Assembly: GCA_025766275.1 (NCBI GenBank)
Contig: JAFKAC010000010.1
Coordinates: 1,302,001 to 1,366,000 of the forward strand
Direction: 5' to 3'
Origin: Lactarius indigo
Taxonomy: Eukaryota; Basidiomycota; Agaricomycetes; Russulales; Russulaceae
DNA length: 64,000 bases
The notes under the pieces are model-generated. The model was not told the DNA's origin. It ran no database searches and worked only from the letters and a program-made list of their open reading frames with translations. Shown piece after piece: positions 1 to 11,394 of the stretch (the stretch's first letter is position 1; each line of letters begins with the position of its first letter). The translations under genes and the position numbers were made by a program.

Positions 1-1151
1 CAACAGGTGTCATACCGCTATATGGCCATAACAAACGGGATTGAGTGCTGTACGTCCTTTGACATAGAGCATTAACTTTGCTAACATACCTAGCGTGCGA
101 CAATTTCTTCGAGCATATATTCGAGAACGAAGGCCCTACGTGCAACACGCCGTGCAGCGGCAACCCATCGGAAGTGGGTAGGTGTGGTGGCATGGATGAC
201 GGCCAAGTTAAGGCCAGTTCCTATCAAAGAATCAATTCGACCTTCATCATACCGGCCCTGGTCCCATCTGTTGGTCTGTGGAACGGCCTTGGTTGTTACA
301 AGTTAGCAAGTGCACACATATTCAGATTGCAGGACTGATCATATTTCAGTGATTCAGTCAGCGCCCGTGCTCTTCAGGTCAGGGTCGATGCTGGGAACAC
401 TACAGTGGGATCCTGTGTTGCCGCGTGTCAAGCACAGGGATTCTCGCTTGCAGGCGTAGAATTCGGGAGGGAGTGTTGTACGTCTATCTCTCAGGACCGA
501 ATTTCGGTATCCTCTGACAAATGTTAGGGTGCGGTTCACAGCTTCAGCATGGCTCGGCGTTCTTTGGCAACTCTGATGGGATTCGAAATGGCAATTTCCG
601 AAACTATCCCGACGAACCGCACTGCAACATGGCCTGCCAAGGCGACCCCAGCGAAATATGTGGTGGACCGGCCTTGCTCAATCTGTACAATTTTACAGGG
701 ACCTATCCCATCGGAGCCTCTGTTGTAGCAGCCGCTGGCGGGTGGACCTCACGAGGCTGCTATAGGTACGGATCGGCCTTCATCAATAACTTTGTCTGAT
801 TGTGCACTGATTGTCTCAAAAGTGACTCGGTATCCTCGCGCACGCTTGAGCTCCGCATCGACGCACTGGCGGGGAGTCTAACGGTGGAATCCTGTGTGGC
901 GGCATGTCAATCGCAGTCGTTCACGATCGCCGGTCTCGAATATGCCCAGGAATGCTGTAGGTCTATTCGTCTCCATTTGTGATGGAACGGCTGGCGCTGA
1001 CAGATGACTAATTATTCGCGCGTGGTTAGGGTGCGGTAACGAGATCAAGTCGCCTGGCGTCCCCACTTCACAGCACGCATGTAACCAAGCGTGTGTTGGG
1101 GACAGCACCGAAGTCTGCGGGGGACCTAATGCATTGCAGATGTACTACTAA
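1..1151 (+). CDS. WSC-domain protein, copy 1 (5' end outside the window)
   Basis: Spliced model: 1-49, 94-301, 350-477, 528-765, 823-956, 1030-1151. All exon phases agree and there are no internal stops; the stop is TAA at 1149-1151. The 292 visible residues hold the end of one WSC domain and two complete ones. The WSC hallmarks are visible at the spliced junctions: GCYNDSVSARAL, ECWCGSQ, CGGPALLNLYN and ECWCGNE, followed by CGGPNALQMYY at the C-terminus. Several codons of the CxCG motif are split by introns with near-perfect GTACGT or GTAGGT donors. WSC domains are Cys-rich carbohydrate-binding modules of secreted or cell-surface fungal proteins, so a wall or extracellular glycan-binding role is inferred. 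The start and signal peptide lie upstream of base 1. Copy 2 at 4161 has the same exon pattern. Confidence 0.85.
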
Positions 1152-4100
1152 TACGTTGCGTAATTTTGTTGACAATTCTGCTTCTATGATCCACTCCATT
1201 AGGCCAACAGTCGCTGTTATAGAATATCATTAATTTTAATGAATTTTCTCTTTCCTTTGAGTTGGTCTATTTTGTGTTACGTTCGAATCACCAACAAAGG
1301 TGTGCAACGAACGCAGCTTCCTCATGTTACTCCGAAAGCGTTGAAGAAATGCGTTTGTATTCCGGGGTACGGGCCTTAAGCCCAGACTAGCTCTGGAGGG
1401 CGACTGACTGCTCTGTACGTAAACACTTCGGTCCTATCTACCCCTTTCCCCGCCCACAAGCCTCCTCGCTTATCGACCTCGACCCCTCTTAACCTAACGG
1501 GGGGGATTGCGGGTCAAGTTCACTTCGACCTCCGTTTTGTTGATCAGGGAAAGACCAGGCTGGTGCGCCTGTAAGATAGTACATGCTCTAAGAGGATGTG
1601 AGGGAACGTGGCTCCACGGGAGGAGTGTGGTGCAGCGGGAGCTGCGAAAAGCGACCCGTTGGAGGGAAGCCCGGTGGATGAGATTGGATGCCAAAAGGTT
1701 GGTGGAAGCCACAAAGGAGGGAGCGGCATGAAGGGGTTGATAGGCCGATAGGGCCGTGCGGTGATGGGACGTGGCCGCATGTTCGATCTGGCGGCAGGTC
1801 AGCTGTCCCGGAGATGAAGCAGCCGTGATGCCACACAGGGGTGGCGGCCGCATGGATGGTGATAGAAGCGGCGTGTGAGGCTGCATGGGAAGGATGATCG
1901 AGGCTCATAAGGCCACGTGTGAGGATTAAACGTTATTGAACCATGGCGTTCCAGCCCTGGATGGGGTGTTGGTAATAGTGGGTGGATGGGCCCCACTTTG
2001 GCCCGACTGCATTGCCTGTTCCGCAGGAAGTGCCCTCGTCGCGCTTGTTCCAGCCATTCCAGTTGGTCACCGTCCGGACACCATCGACTAGCATTCGCGA
2101 GAGGGTGAGGGCAAGGAGTAGGGAGTCCCCTCCACTACCCCTAGCGGTATGCCCAAGACCCGTCTACCTAGTTGTGTGGGCCGAAGCCCAGCCGGGAGGT
2201 CACCCCCCCTTATTCTCTCTTCAAACGTAGCTAGCGTCAAGCGTCAACGTAACGGCTTCCGCCCAGTCCGGTCGGTCAAGGGTTGAGTTAGGCCCCATTG
2301 TACTAAGGGAGATGTGGAGAAGGGCAGAGGTTGAGTGTCACCACAGATAGACGACGTTGTGGACCACACAGTTGCCAGAAAGGCGACCCGTGTGTCCGAG
2401 TATTATGTGGAAGAGGACATCCTCTGGGGGTGTGCCTCCGCAGCCAAGAACGACTGCAACACCCAGGAGGGCACAGTTCGCCCACTCACACCAAAGGGAG
2501 ATGGTGGTGGTACGAATTCAAGGGGGGTTGGGGAAGCATTATTCTTCTCGTGAAAGATATAATTCTCAATATTTTTTACGAACGGGTGTAAGTTGCTAAC
2601 TTGAACTCTGTCCGGAAATTTGGTCACATGACGTGATAGGACACTGGCCCAATTCACTGGTCTTAACGCGGCCAGTACGTGGCCACTACTGTAACGACGG
2701 GAGTCAAGTCTCCGACTTGGAGGTACATTTCCACTGTAACTTACCTACAGGAACTTCTTTTCTGAAAACTTCCTCGCGCCCAAACCTTTAGGTTATTCCT
2801 CGGCAGAGATTAGTGACTACCCTTTGCTTGACCCTTCGTCCTCAGCAATGCTCGTGATGATGTCGCTCTCGAACTAGTATTTACGCCTTGACTCGCACAA
2901 TGGCTGGCACTTCCGCTCTCTAACCCATTCCCTCTGTCGCTGCCTCGTTGCCTTGGCTAGAATAGTCGCACTTTAAGTGCCGTTCCCTTGGCCGTTCCTT
3001 CAAGTTCCCGCAATTGGAACAACATCCTTTCCCTTTGCTTGTACTTGAGCATAGGGACCATTGGTTCCCCAACCTGTTCACCGTTGTTGGTAATGAATAT
3101 GTCACGACGAGACGCTGTTCGCTGTCCTCCAAGTCCCCTCGTCCGCGCATCGCTGTACTCTGAATCTGCCTCTGGTCATACTCGCTTGGGGAGTGAGCCA
3201 TTCCCACCACTTCCACCGTTGCCAATAATTGGCGTGAAAGAGCTCCGACACGGTTTACAGTATATCATCCGCTTTGGATCTAGTCCTTCAAATAAGAGGA
3301 TTGCTTGACCTCCCGTGTGGGAAAATGGTGGGAACTCGAAACGGGCGTATGCCGGTGCCAGTACAGTATTGGGCACATATAGCGTGAATGTCAGTCTCAG
3401 CGGCGATTATGTGGGGGGTCTACCTATGTAATTGTGATCGTGCTCCTTTTCAAACTTACAGTAAACCCCGGCTATATGACGGGAGACCCCTGAAAATCTT
3501 GGCACTTTGCTACCCTTGGCAGCTTCTCACCGCCTGGGCAGAGACTCCTGGCAGACATCTTTGGGTATCGTATTTGGGGACGTTAGTTTTGTCGCTGGAT
3601 GATTCGACCATACCATTTGCGATGGCTAGTTAGCAGGATATGGTGGGAGCATTGCATAGGCCCGCATATTGTACTTAGATGCCGATTCAGGCGCCAGGAT
3701 TGTTCCTGATGCCCTAATTTTCTTTCGGATCGATTTGACCTGCCAATTAGACTACCGCTCCGAAGAACAGAGAGAATTATTTGTTCGTCCTCCACACACC
3801 CCGGTAGAAGGTGAGTGGGGAGACGCCGATCCAAAGTGTCTCGTTCGATCTGCTGACAGTATCTAGCGACACGATTTATTCCTCTGGATTTGGCTCCCAA
3901 GGTACGGTCGATATCGACGTGCATCCACACAGTGCCTGGCAGTGACACTGTCATAACCGCACTTGATGCGCAACGACTTGCCAAGTAGAATGTAGGGACG
4001 ACTCACAGCGTATAGACGTTTGCCAAGACCGTTTAATTCCCGACAGCTTCTCACTGTCATCTCCTCGACAGCCATAGAACGTGTGTCGCAAATACGAAAC

Positions 4101-4160
4101 GCAATCGTTTATAAAGAGCACGCGGTGGGCGTATGTTCATACGGCCACCAAAACATTGCT
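1152..4160. other. Intergenic region, no supported gene
   Basis: Three kilobases between WSC copies 1 and 2. Short open frames occur on both strands, mainly in the GC-rich part at 1490-2230, but none shows a family motif, consistent splice phases or homology to the flanking WSC copies. I see no transposon ends or tandem repeat. It may contain decayed sequence and the promoter of the gene starting at 4161. Confidence 0.4.
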
Positions 4161-5661
4161 ATGCGTCGTCTATCGCTCTTCGCCTGGGCCTCCGTTTTTG
4201 CGGGACGGGTAAGTGTACCTCCTACGGCCTATGTTCTCAGGTGAGCGTCGGGATCCTGAACCTCCTGGTCAACAGGCCCTCGCTGCCTCGGTGGAGTTGC
4301 ATTCCAGGAGCCCGGTTCCCCAAGGGTGGGAGAACATTCTGTGTCTACAGTGATTTTTCCCCCATACACCCGAAATACTTGGCTGAATGATCCATGTTCT
4401 TCCTGCGTAGGGACTATGGGGTTTTCGGATCCCCGGTACTCACCGGCGCCTACCATTCGGACTATACAGGTATGACCATAGAAAAATGTGTCACCTTCTG
4501 CGATAGCCAGTCGACTTCATTCCGCTTTATGGGCCTGGCAAATGGCTATGAGTGCTGTAGGTCCTCTGCAGAAGATATGGCATTCAGTTGCTAAATTGGA
4601 TGGTTCTTATCTAGCGTGTGGAAATTTCTTCGATAATTATTATGAGGACGTAGGTCTCTCTAGTTGCAGCTCCTGGCCGTGCAATGGCGACCCATCCGAG
4701 GTGGGTGGCTGTGGTGGCCTGTATGCGGCCAGTATGTATCAGAGGACCAACTCGAATTTCATCATCCCTGCCCTGGTCCCATCTGTTGGTCTGTGGAACG
4801 GCCTCGGCTGTTATAAGTCAGTGAGCGTGCACGTGACCTGACAACAGTGCTGATCATTTTTCAGTGATTCGGTCAGCGCTCGTGCTCTTCAAGTCAGGGT
4901 TGAGGCTGGGAGTACCACGGTGGAATCCTGCATTGCCGCGTGCCAGGCCCAGGGATTCTTGTTCGCTGGCGTAGAATTCGGCAGAGAATGTTGTGCGTCT
5001 ATTTCTCAAGATTGGACTTCGGTAGTATCCTCTAACGAATGTTAGGGTGTGGTTCACAGCTTCAACATGGTTCGACGTTCTTTGGTAACGACAATGGAAT
5101 CCAGCATGGAAATTTCCGGCAAAACCCAAACGCACTGCACTGCAACATGGCATGCCAGGGCAACCCCAGCGAAACATGTGGCGGACCGGCTTTGCTCAAT
5201 CTGTACAACTTTACGGGGACGTACCCCATTGGGGCCTCTGTTGTGCCAGCTGTCGACGGGTGGACTTCACGAGGTTGCTACAGGTACGGCTCGGGCTCCT
5301 TGACCACCTTGTCTGAACGCACGTTGACCATCTCGAAAGCGACTCGGTATCCTCGCGCACGCTTGGGCAGCGCATTGATGTAGGGAGCGTGACAGCGGAA
5401 TCGTGTGTGAGCGCATGTCAGTCGCAGTCGTTCTCGATCGCCGGTCTCGAATACGCCCAGGAATGCTGTAGGTCTACCGATCTTCATTTGTGGTGGGACG
5501 GCTAGCGCTGACTGACGACTGGTGTTCGCCCGTGATCAGGGTGCGGAAATGAGATTAGGTCGCCTGGTGGCCCCATTTCACAGAGCGCATGTAACCAAGC
5601 ATGTGTTGGGGACGCCTCGGAAGTTTGTGGCGGGCCCAACGCGTTGCAAATCTACTATTAA
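4161..5661 (+). CDS. Secreted WSC-domain protein, copy 2 (complete)
   Basis: Model: 4161-4208, 4276-4349, 4411-4556, 4615-4816, 4865-4992, 5046-5283, 5340-5467, 5540-5661, giving 361 residues with all phases consistent. Residues 1-21 (MRRLSLFAWASVFAGRALAA) look like a signal peptide, split by intron 1. Three WSC domains follow at about residues 33-135, 150-245 and 270-358. Each opens with a GCY-like Cys and contains the EC.CG motif and a CGGPALLN/CGGPNALQ end. There is no membrane segment or GPI signal after the last domain; the protein ends IYY. It is therefore probably secreted and wall- or polysaccharide-associated (inferred from the family). Its exon boundaries match copy 1 exactly, so the two arose by duplication. 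The short first WSC (GWENILCLQD start, ECSCGN) diverges most. Intron 2 uses a weak GTGATT donor. Confidence 0.85.
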
Positions 5662-6673
5662 GCCATTTCCGCCACCGTGGTGCTGAACAAAGGCCCTGTT
5701 CCCACCTCCGTGCTACGCCACTTTTTCTTCTTCCTTAGCTTCCCTTTCCTTTACTCTACAAAGTGTCAGGACTACATCATGCTCATAACTAGTTAAGAAT
5801 TCTGCGGACACTGTAATACTCAGACAAGAGACTTTCAAGTTTTTATTTTGTGACCAGACATAATGATGTAATCCGACGCCCACCAGCGAGACGGTTGCCG
5901 AAGTATTACCAGCTCTGCACCTCCTTGACCTTGATTTGTGAGATTGTCTCAATCCGTTCACAGGACAATAGCCACATACGGTCCAATATGTCCAAGTCGA
6001 CGTCTTGTGTCTGTTCTGGGATAGACTCCCATGCGAGTTGCATCCGCCACCTCGAGTTGCCTCGCGCGGCGCGTTGTTGCTCGACGATCGACAGCATAAT
6101 GCAAGCAGGCTAACGGGAGGGCATGTTGGAAAGAGGATAGGAGGAGCAGGATATGAATAGGTCGGCACCTCTGTCAAAGCAACAGCCTGAGTCCTGCACT
6201 GCAAGGGGAGTTCGCCCATGCTCGCCAGTGAAGATGGGTACTGCGAGAGTGAACACTTGTTGAATGCACACGCACCTGAAGGAGGGTCCCTTTTTTCTTT
6301 AACATCAATAGTAACGTTCCAGAACGACTACTGCAGTTTGTGCATGTGCTGGCCCAGACAAACGGACTCACGAGCAATGGCAGCGATGAGATCGCGTGGT
6401 GAAGGGATTCAATTACCACAGCACACGCTGACACACACTTCTGAACGAACACCGTTTCCAGCGACCCCACCATGCGCTTTGGGTCCAAGTTTTCCGGAAG
6501 GACTCTCTTTTTGAAAATAGCGTGGAACAGTGATGGCAATAACCCGAGGTAGGCGGCTGTGGTGATCCGTGGGTAGCCAGAAAGTTAAGCTATCTATCGG
6601 AGGATAAGTCAGTAAGAACATACGTGTTCTGATGGCCGGTCATGCATATCGTGTATCATGCATCATGTTTCAG
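5662..6673. other. Intergenic region between WSC copy 2 and the WSC pseudogene
   Basis: No gene is supported. A minus-strand open stretch near 5906-6097 reads like a plausible short exon (MLSIVEQQRAARGNSRWR), but no partner exon or family match could be found. Other open frames here lack recognisable features. Confidence 0.35.
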
Positions 6674-7379
6674 TGATTCGCCCAGCGCCCGTGCTCTTCA
6701 GATCAAAATTGTACCGCATTGGAAGCCGGCGTCGCCGCCTGCCTGGCCTACGTATTCACGCCCACGCTTCCCAGCGTAGAATTCGGAAGGGAATGTTATG
6801 CATCTATTTCTCAGACCCGGATTTCGATGGAATACGTTAACGATTGTTAGGGTGTGGTTCACAGCTCGAGCGTGGTCTGATAGAATCGATGCTGTTCTGT
6901 AATGGCAGGGACCCAATGCGACAGTTTCCGTCCACACGCTGTGACATGGGTTGCCTTGGCAACCCCAGCGAATTGTGTGGGGGCCCGGCTTTGCTCAATA
7001 TGTCTATCGAAGCCTCTGTTGTGACACCTGTCGACGGTCGGGCTTCCCGGGGTTGTTACAGGTACAGCTCAGCCTTCGCTGACATTGCCTGAACAAACAA
7101 GTGAATTGTCTCGAAAGTAACTCGGCGTCCTCGCGCTCGCTTGGACGGCGGCGGTGAAATCCTGTGTGGGCGAATGCAGTGGTTCATTATCACCGGTCTC
7201 GAATATGCCCATGAATGTTTCCCAACCTCCATCTCTGTGATGATGGGAAAGTGACGACTGGTGTTCGCGCATGGTCAAGGTGCGGTGATGAGATTAAGTC
7301 ACCTGGCGTCCCCATTTCACAGAGCGAGGCTTGTATTGAGAACAATAGGTGGGCCCAACGCCTTGCAGATCTACTATCG
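6674..7379 (+). pseudogene. WSC-domain gene, decayed copy 3
   Basis: Aligns by eye to exons 5-8 of the complete WSC gene. The block at 6674 follows a CAG acceptor and starts DSPSARALQ, matching DSVSARALQ of copies 1 and 2. The stretch 6850-7062 is still open and encodes GCGSQLERGL, a CGGPALLN motif and ASRGCYR. After it the exon corresponding to DSVSSRTL is broken (TAA in place of the Asp codon near 7120, with lost sequence). The last exon (CGDEIKSPGVPISQS) runs into a shifted frame, although a trace of LQIYY is recognisable before 7379. No first exons or signal peptide are visible. This is a truncated, frameshifted tandem duplicate. Confidence 0.75.
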
Positions 7380-7530
7380 AGTTACTGTAGCGTGTGATTC
7401 GTAATCTCCGTTATCGTGGTCCGACCCGCTGACCCGATCATGACAGACATGACAGCACGCCTTTGAATATAAAGCTAGCCGCCGTTGTTCATACAACAAA
7501 GCTTTCTTTTTCTTCCTCAACGCACGAATT

Positions 7531-10150
7531 ATGACGGATCTCACTACTTTGCATTCTCCGAGCACTCTTTACCTTCCCTTGGCCAAGGAGACCGGTCTCC
7601 CTCGTCGTTTCAACCGCCGGTCGACACTTCCAACCGTTTCTACCCCCCTAGTCACTGTCCAAATGGTCGATACTGACCCTCCTCCCCTGTCCCCGGTCAG
7701 AGTCCGAGACAAAAACCTTCTTTCTCCCCCTCCCCATACTTTTAGATCCAGACCCAGGGCTCGTAGACCACCTTCTGCGTCTCCCGAACCCTCTCTGGAG
7801 AATTCACGTTCTATTCGTTCGCCCGACTATTCATCTCTTCACCCCAAATCGTCGGAGTCCGTCCCTAGGCCTAGCAGGCGTAGCTCTACATTGACTGTTG
7901 TTCCCCCTCCGACAACTCTATGTACGTGTCTTCTTCCGACGACCAAGTGTGTAGTGGCTAACTCTGCTCTTAGTCCGTCCAAAGCCGTTTTGGAGGAACA
8001 CTTGCCGCTCGGCTGTCACTGGGACATTTTACGCATCGTCTCTGCATCCTATCCGACGTTCGACTTTCATTGCTGCCGGACTTCGCTTCGATAAGCCCAT
8101 TGCGGATCTGTCTGCTCTAGGTGTTGAGTCGCGCATCGGGATCGTCGTCCTGCTTCCCGACTCTCTCCCTTGATTCTCTTTCTTTTTCGCCATGCTTCAG
8201 GATCCCCCCTCGATTCCGGACCGTATTCTTGAAGCTGGTTTACGCTCTATCAGCCGGCCTAATATTAATTTCCCCCGTAGTGGACCTCCAGTTCCCAACA
8301 CCCCCAGGACGATTGGTCCAGATTTTCATACGCACGGCCCCGGGCAGAAACAAATCCGCGTTACGGATTCGGAAAACAAAGTGCTCGAAGAGACGCCACT
8401 CCTTACACCTTCCCCTACTTCGACGAGCATTAATTGGTGGCCTTATCCTCCATGGGGTCAATCGACCGTTTCGGCAACTTCCGTTGCGTCACCATCGTCT
8501 TCTGCTGCGGCTGCGGCTGCGGCTACTTCTTCAGATGCTCCAGCGTCTACGATCCCGCTTTCAGCAACGACGTCAAGCACCACACCCAAGACGCCACGAG
8601 CTACTGTAATCCCCATGTCGGCACTCCCTCCTACGAACACCTTACCGTCGAATCCGAGGGTTCAAACCTCCACAAGTTCTCATTTCAATATCCTTTATCT
8701 CATCCCCGTTTTCGTAGCTGTTGGTCTTGCCCTCGGCGCCTTATGCGGTCTCCTGGGTTATCGGTGGTACTCCCGGCGTCGCGCGCGTAAGGGCGGTTCC
8801 ACCAATGGTATTCGCACACGTCGGCGTGAAGGTTCCACTTTCGTTCCAGGCCCGCCATATATAGCTATGCTTGATGACACCGAGGGTGCGCGCATAGCAT
8901 CGCCCATTACTGCCGGTAGTCCGAGCAAGTATACGCGCCATGGTGCCCCTCGTGCAGGGAGGTCATGGCTGTCCGCCGTCGCGAGGGCTGGCTCACGTCG
9001 TGGAAGCACGCGCAGTAATTCTATTCCTCCTTCGCAAGGGAGCACCACTCGCACCGCCATGCCTTCCCATTCGCGTACCTTGTCTGATAGCCCCACCGGC
9101 GCTCGCTCACGCGGGAGCACCATCTCACCTGAGCCACTCTCAGACGAGGAAAACGTGCCTTACGAGACCATTCGTCATACTTCTATCCGTCGTGGTATCC
9201 TCGAGCGCCTGCAACGAGGTATCGACCGTAGCGTGTCACGGGGTCCTTCTCGGCGCACCACGCAGACGTATCTCAGTGCACCCAGCGCGTATTCCGGAAC
9301 GCACACCGAGGACTCCCATGCTCCGAGCGCCGTCCCTTCCTCCCCGCGCGATACGGACTGGATACCAGGCAGTGGCTTCCGGATCGTCGAAGAGGCCATA
9401 TCCCCCCCAATCTCTCCTCCGCCGACAACGGCCCTCAGCTCTCCCACCTCAGTCCCGGCTTCGGTCGCGGGCCTCCCAGAACGACCAGCGAGCGCGTGGG
9501 ACGACCGCGCGGCGATACGCCAGGCGGTCGACGCGCACCCAGGCGAGCACTGGCTCGCATGGACACGGAGCTGGGCTTCGAGTCCCCCGCAGATTACCAA
9601 TATGCAAGACCGGTTCACCGCCGTCCCGGCGCGACGGCGCGACGACGTCAGCGCAGCGCTCCCGCGCAGCCCGCCGCAGCTCACGTCGAGCACTCTACAA
9701 TCGACACTGATATTCAGCCCATCGTTGGCCCCAGTCGTGCCACGCGCCGCCACGGCCACTACCCCCGGCCGACGTGCGCGGCAGTCCCAGCCTCCCCGGC
9801 CGCTGGCGCGCACTACACGACAAGCAGCGCCGGTGGCGGTTCGTGGCGACTCGCGCGCGAGTAGCATCGCATTGGGTGAGGGCCATGGCACGCCAGCGAT
9901 GCGGTATGCAGCGCGGCAGACGGCGCTTGCGCGTGTGGAAGATATCCTTGCGCATAGCTACAGCTCACGTGATCTGGCGGCGGCGGCAGCGTCGCCCGAT
10001 AGTCCGAAAGCGTTTGGTGCCGCTGCCGTACCAGCGTCGTCGACGGCTTTGGCCGCGACGGAGGAAGAGGAGGACGTTACCTTGGCTGCGGGGATTGAGC
10101 AACGGTTGGCTGCTGCTGGTACTGCTACAAACCGAGGGCGTCAGAGGTGA
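7531..10150 (+). CDS. Single-pass membrane protein with a long disordered tail
   Basis: Exons 7531-7921, 7974-8143 and 8201-10150 give 836 residues. The last exon is open for 650 codons and is certain. The first two are inferred from a GTACGT donor, matching phases, and a pyrimidine-rich acceptor whose intron removes an in-frame TGA at 8171. One hydrophobic segment (LYLIPVFVAVGLALGALCGL, about residues 350-370) is preceded by a Ser/Thr/Ala-rich region and followed by a basic stop-transfer sequence (YRWYSRRRARKG). That order suggests a type I-like membrane protein with an O-glycosylated outside and a ~450-residue Ser/Pro/Arg-rich cytoplasmic tail. The layout recalls fungal wall-stress sensors, but no WSC or other named domain is present, so no function is assigned. 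If exons 1-2 are wrong, the start is the ATG at 8192. Confidence 0.6.
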
Positions 10151-10500
10151 GATTGACGTCAACTGGCGAGATGTTTTCAGCTCGATTCTAGGAATGATGG
10201 CTTTGGTTTCTCGGCGGTGGTTCCCAATATTATTCACTATTTGCTATTTTTATGGTATCTTTGATGAAACTTTCTGCTGGTCATAAATTATGGTTTCATT
10301 CGGTTAAGGGTGGGGTCTTGTAATAAAAACGATACAACACTGATATACCTTCGCACGGAGACTACCCCCATGATTGAAGTGTCTTTGAAAGCTCGATAGA
10401 TTCGGGAAAAAGAGACGTGTATACAGTATTATTCAGGGATATCAGTTAAATACGTCCATATTCCACTCCGGGGCGTGACGCGAACCAGTCTCGCATCTCA

Positions 10501-10853
10501 TCAGTACGCGGCGGTCCTCCGCGACCTGAAGCCCCTCCGACGAAAACCTCCTCCGCGCGTGCCCGTACGGCGGGTACCACGGCAGCAGCGACAGCACAAG
10601 ATGTCGGCAATGAGGTCGAAGATCGTCACAACGACCTGTTAAACGGACGATAATGATGATGATGATGATGATGCGAAGTTCGAGGGAAAAAAGCTTACCA
10701 TGACAATCGCGCCAACAATGGCCTCAAGAAGACCGGCGATTCCGGAGATAATAGCATTGATACCGCCACCGATGGCAGAAACGACGGAACCCTAGAATGG
10801 TAGGGTCAGCCAAAACGGACAGTGCTGAAAAGAGTCGAATGAACACCTGCCAT
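10501..10853 (-). CDS. Small hydrophobic Cys/Arg-tailed fungal protein (78 aa, three exons)
   Basis: Exons on the minus strand: 10853-10845, 10791-10699 and 10635-10501. Exon 2 is a run of small and hydrophobic residues (SVVSAIGGGINAIISGIAGL). Exon 3 gives VVVTIFDLIADILCCRCCRG, then an Arg/Gly-rich tail ending in TAAY and TGA. One or two membrane helices followed by a CCxCC cluster and a basic tail match a small conserved hypothetical family of filamentous fungi that I recall but cannot name; its function is unknown. The Cys cluster next to the helix is a possible palmitoylation site (inference). The exon 1 donor is uncertain: GTTCAT keeps the frame, whereas the better-looking GTGTTC two bases earlier would not. 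Intron 2 (GTAAGC...CAG) is clear and carries an (ATG)7 microsatellite. Confidence 0.75.
10653..10673. repeat. ATG trinucleotide microsatellite (7 units)
   Basis: Seven perfect ATG/CAT units inside intron 2 of the small hydrophobic-protein gene on the opposite strand. It does not touch the coding exons or splice sites. Confidence 0.95.
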
Positions 10854-11394
10854 TGTGTGGTGTGTGGTGAGTAGTTGTGGTTGTGATGGTGTGGAAAGAA
10901 AAAGAGTTCTCAAGGGTTTTTCACAGTAATAGTTGAGATAGGAGACGAATAACGACCAGTGGGTCGAAACCGTTTTTATATTTCACATGTGCATGACGTC
11001 GGGGGGGTTTGGAAAGGTGGGGCGCACCGTTAGCTCCTCATGACGTCATCCTTCTGCGATTCTGCGAGTCGTGCTACGCACGTCTCGTGTCCTGAAAACG
11101 TGTGGCGTTGTGGAGCTAGGTCGCGTGAGTGCGTGTATCCAAGAGGCGGTGTGGTCTCGGGTGGTCCATCTAGCGGCCTTCTTGAAAAATTCTTGAATCC
11201 AATCCACCGATCAGACTGAGAACGCTGCACGGAATCGGAATCATCGTGGATTCAGAAAATGCAAATAGGATATTCTAAAAGCAAAAGCAAAAATCAGATC
11301 GTACAAAAACTTGCTAGCAAAACAAAAATGAGTCGACAGTCAAAACAAAAAACAACTAAAAGACAATCATAAAAAAAACCCAAAAAAACAAGAC
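10854..11394. other. Intergenic, A-rich 3' flank of the gene at 11395
   Basis: 10854-11000 should hold the promoter of the small minus-strand gene (its ATG is at 10853). 11255-11394 is A-rich and lies immediately downstream of the stop of the next minus-strand gene, so it is probably 3' UTR and terminator. No other feature seen. Confidence 0.4.

Noticed and set aside
1494..2230. Overlapping open frames on both strands in a GC-rich stretch
   Set aside because: No family motif, no splice logic, both strands equally open; best explained by base composition.
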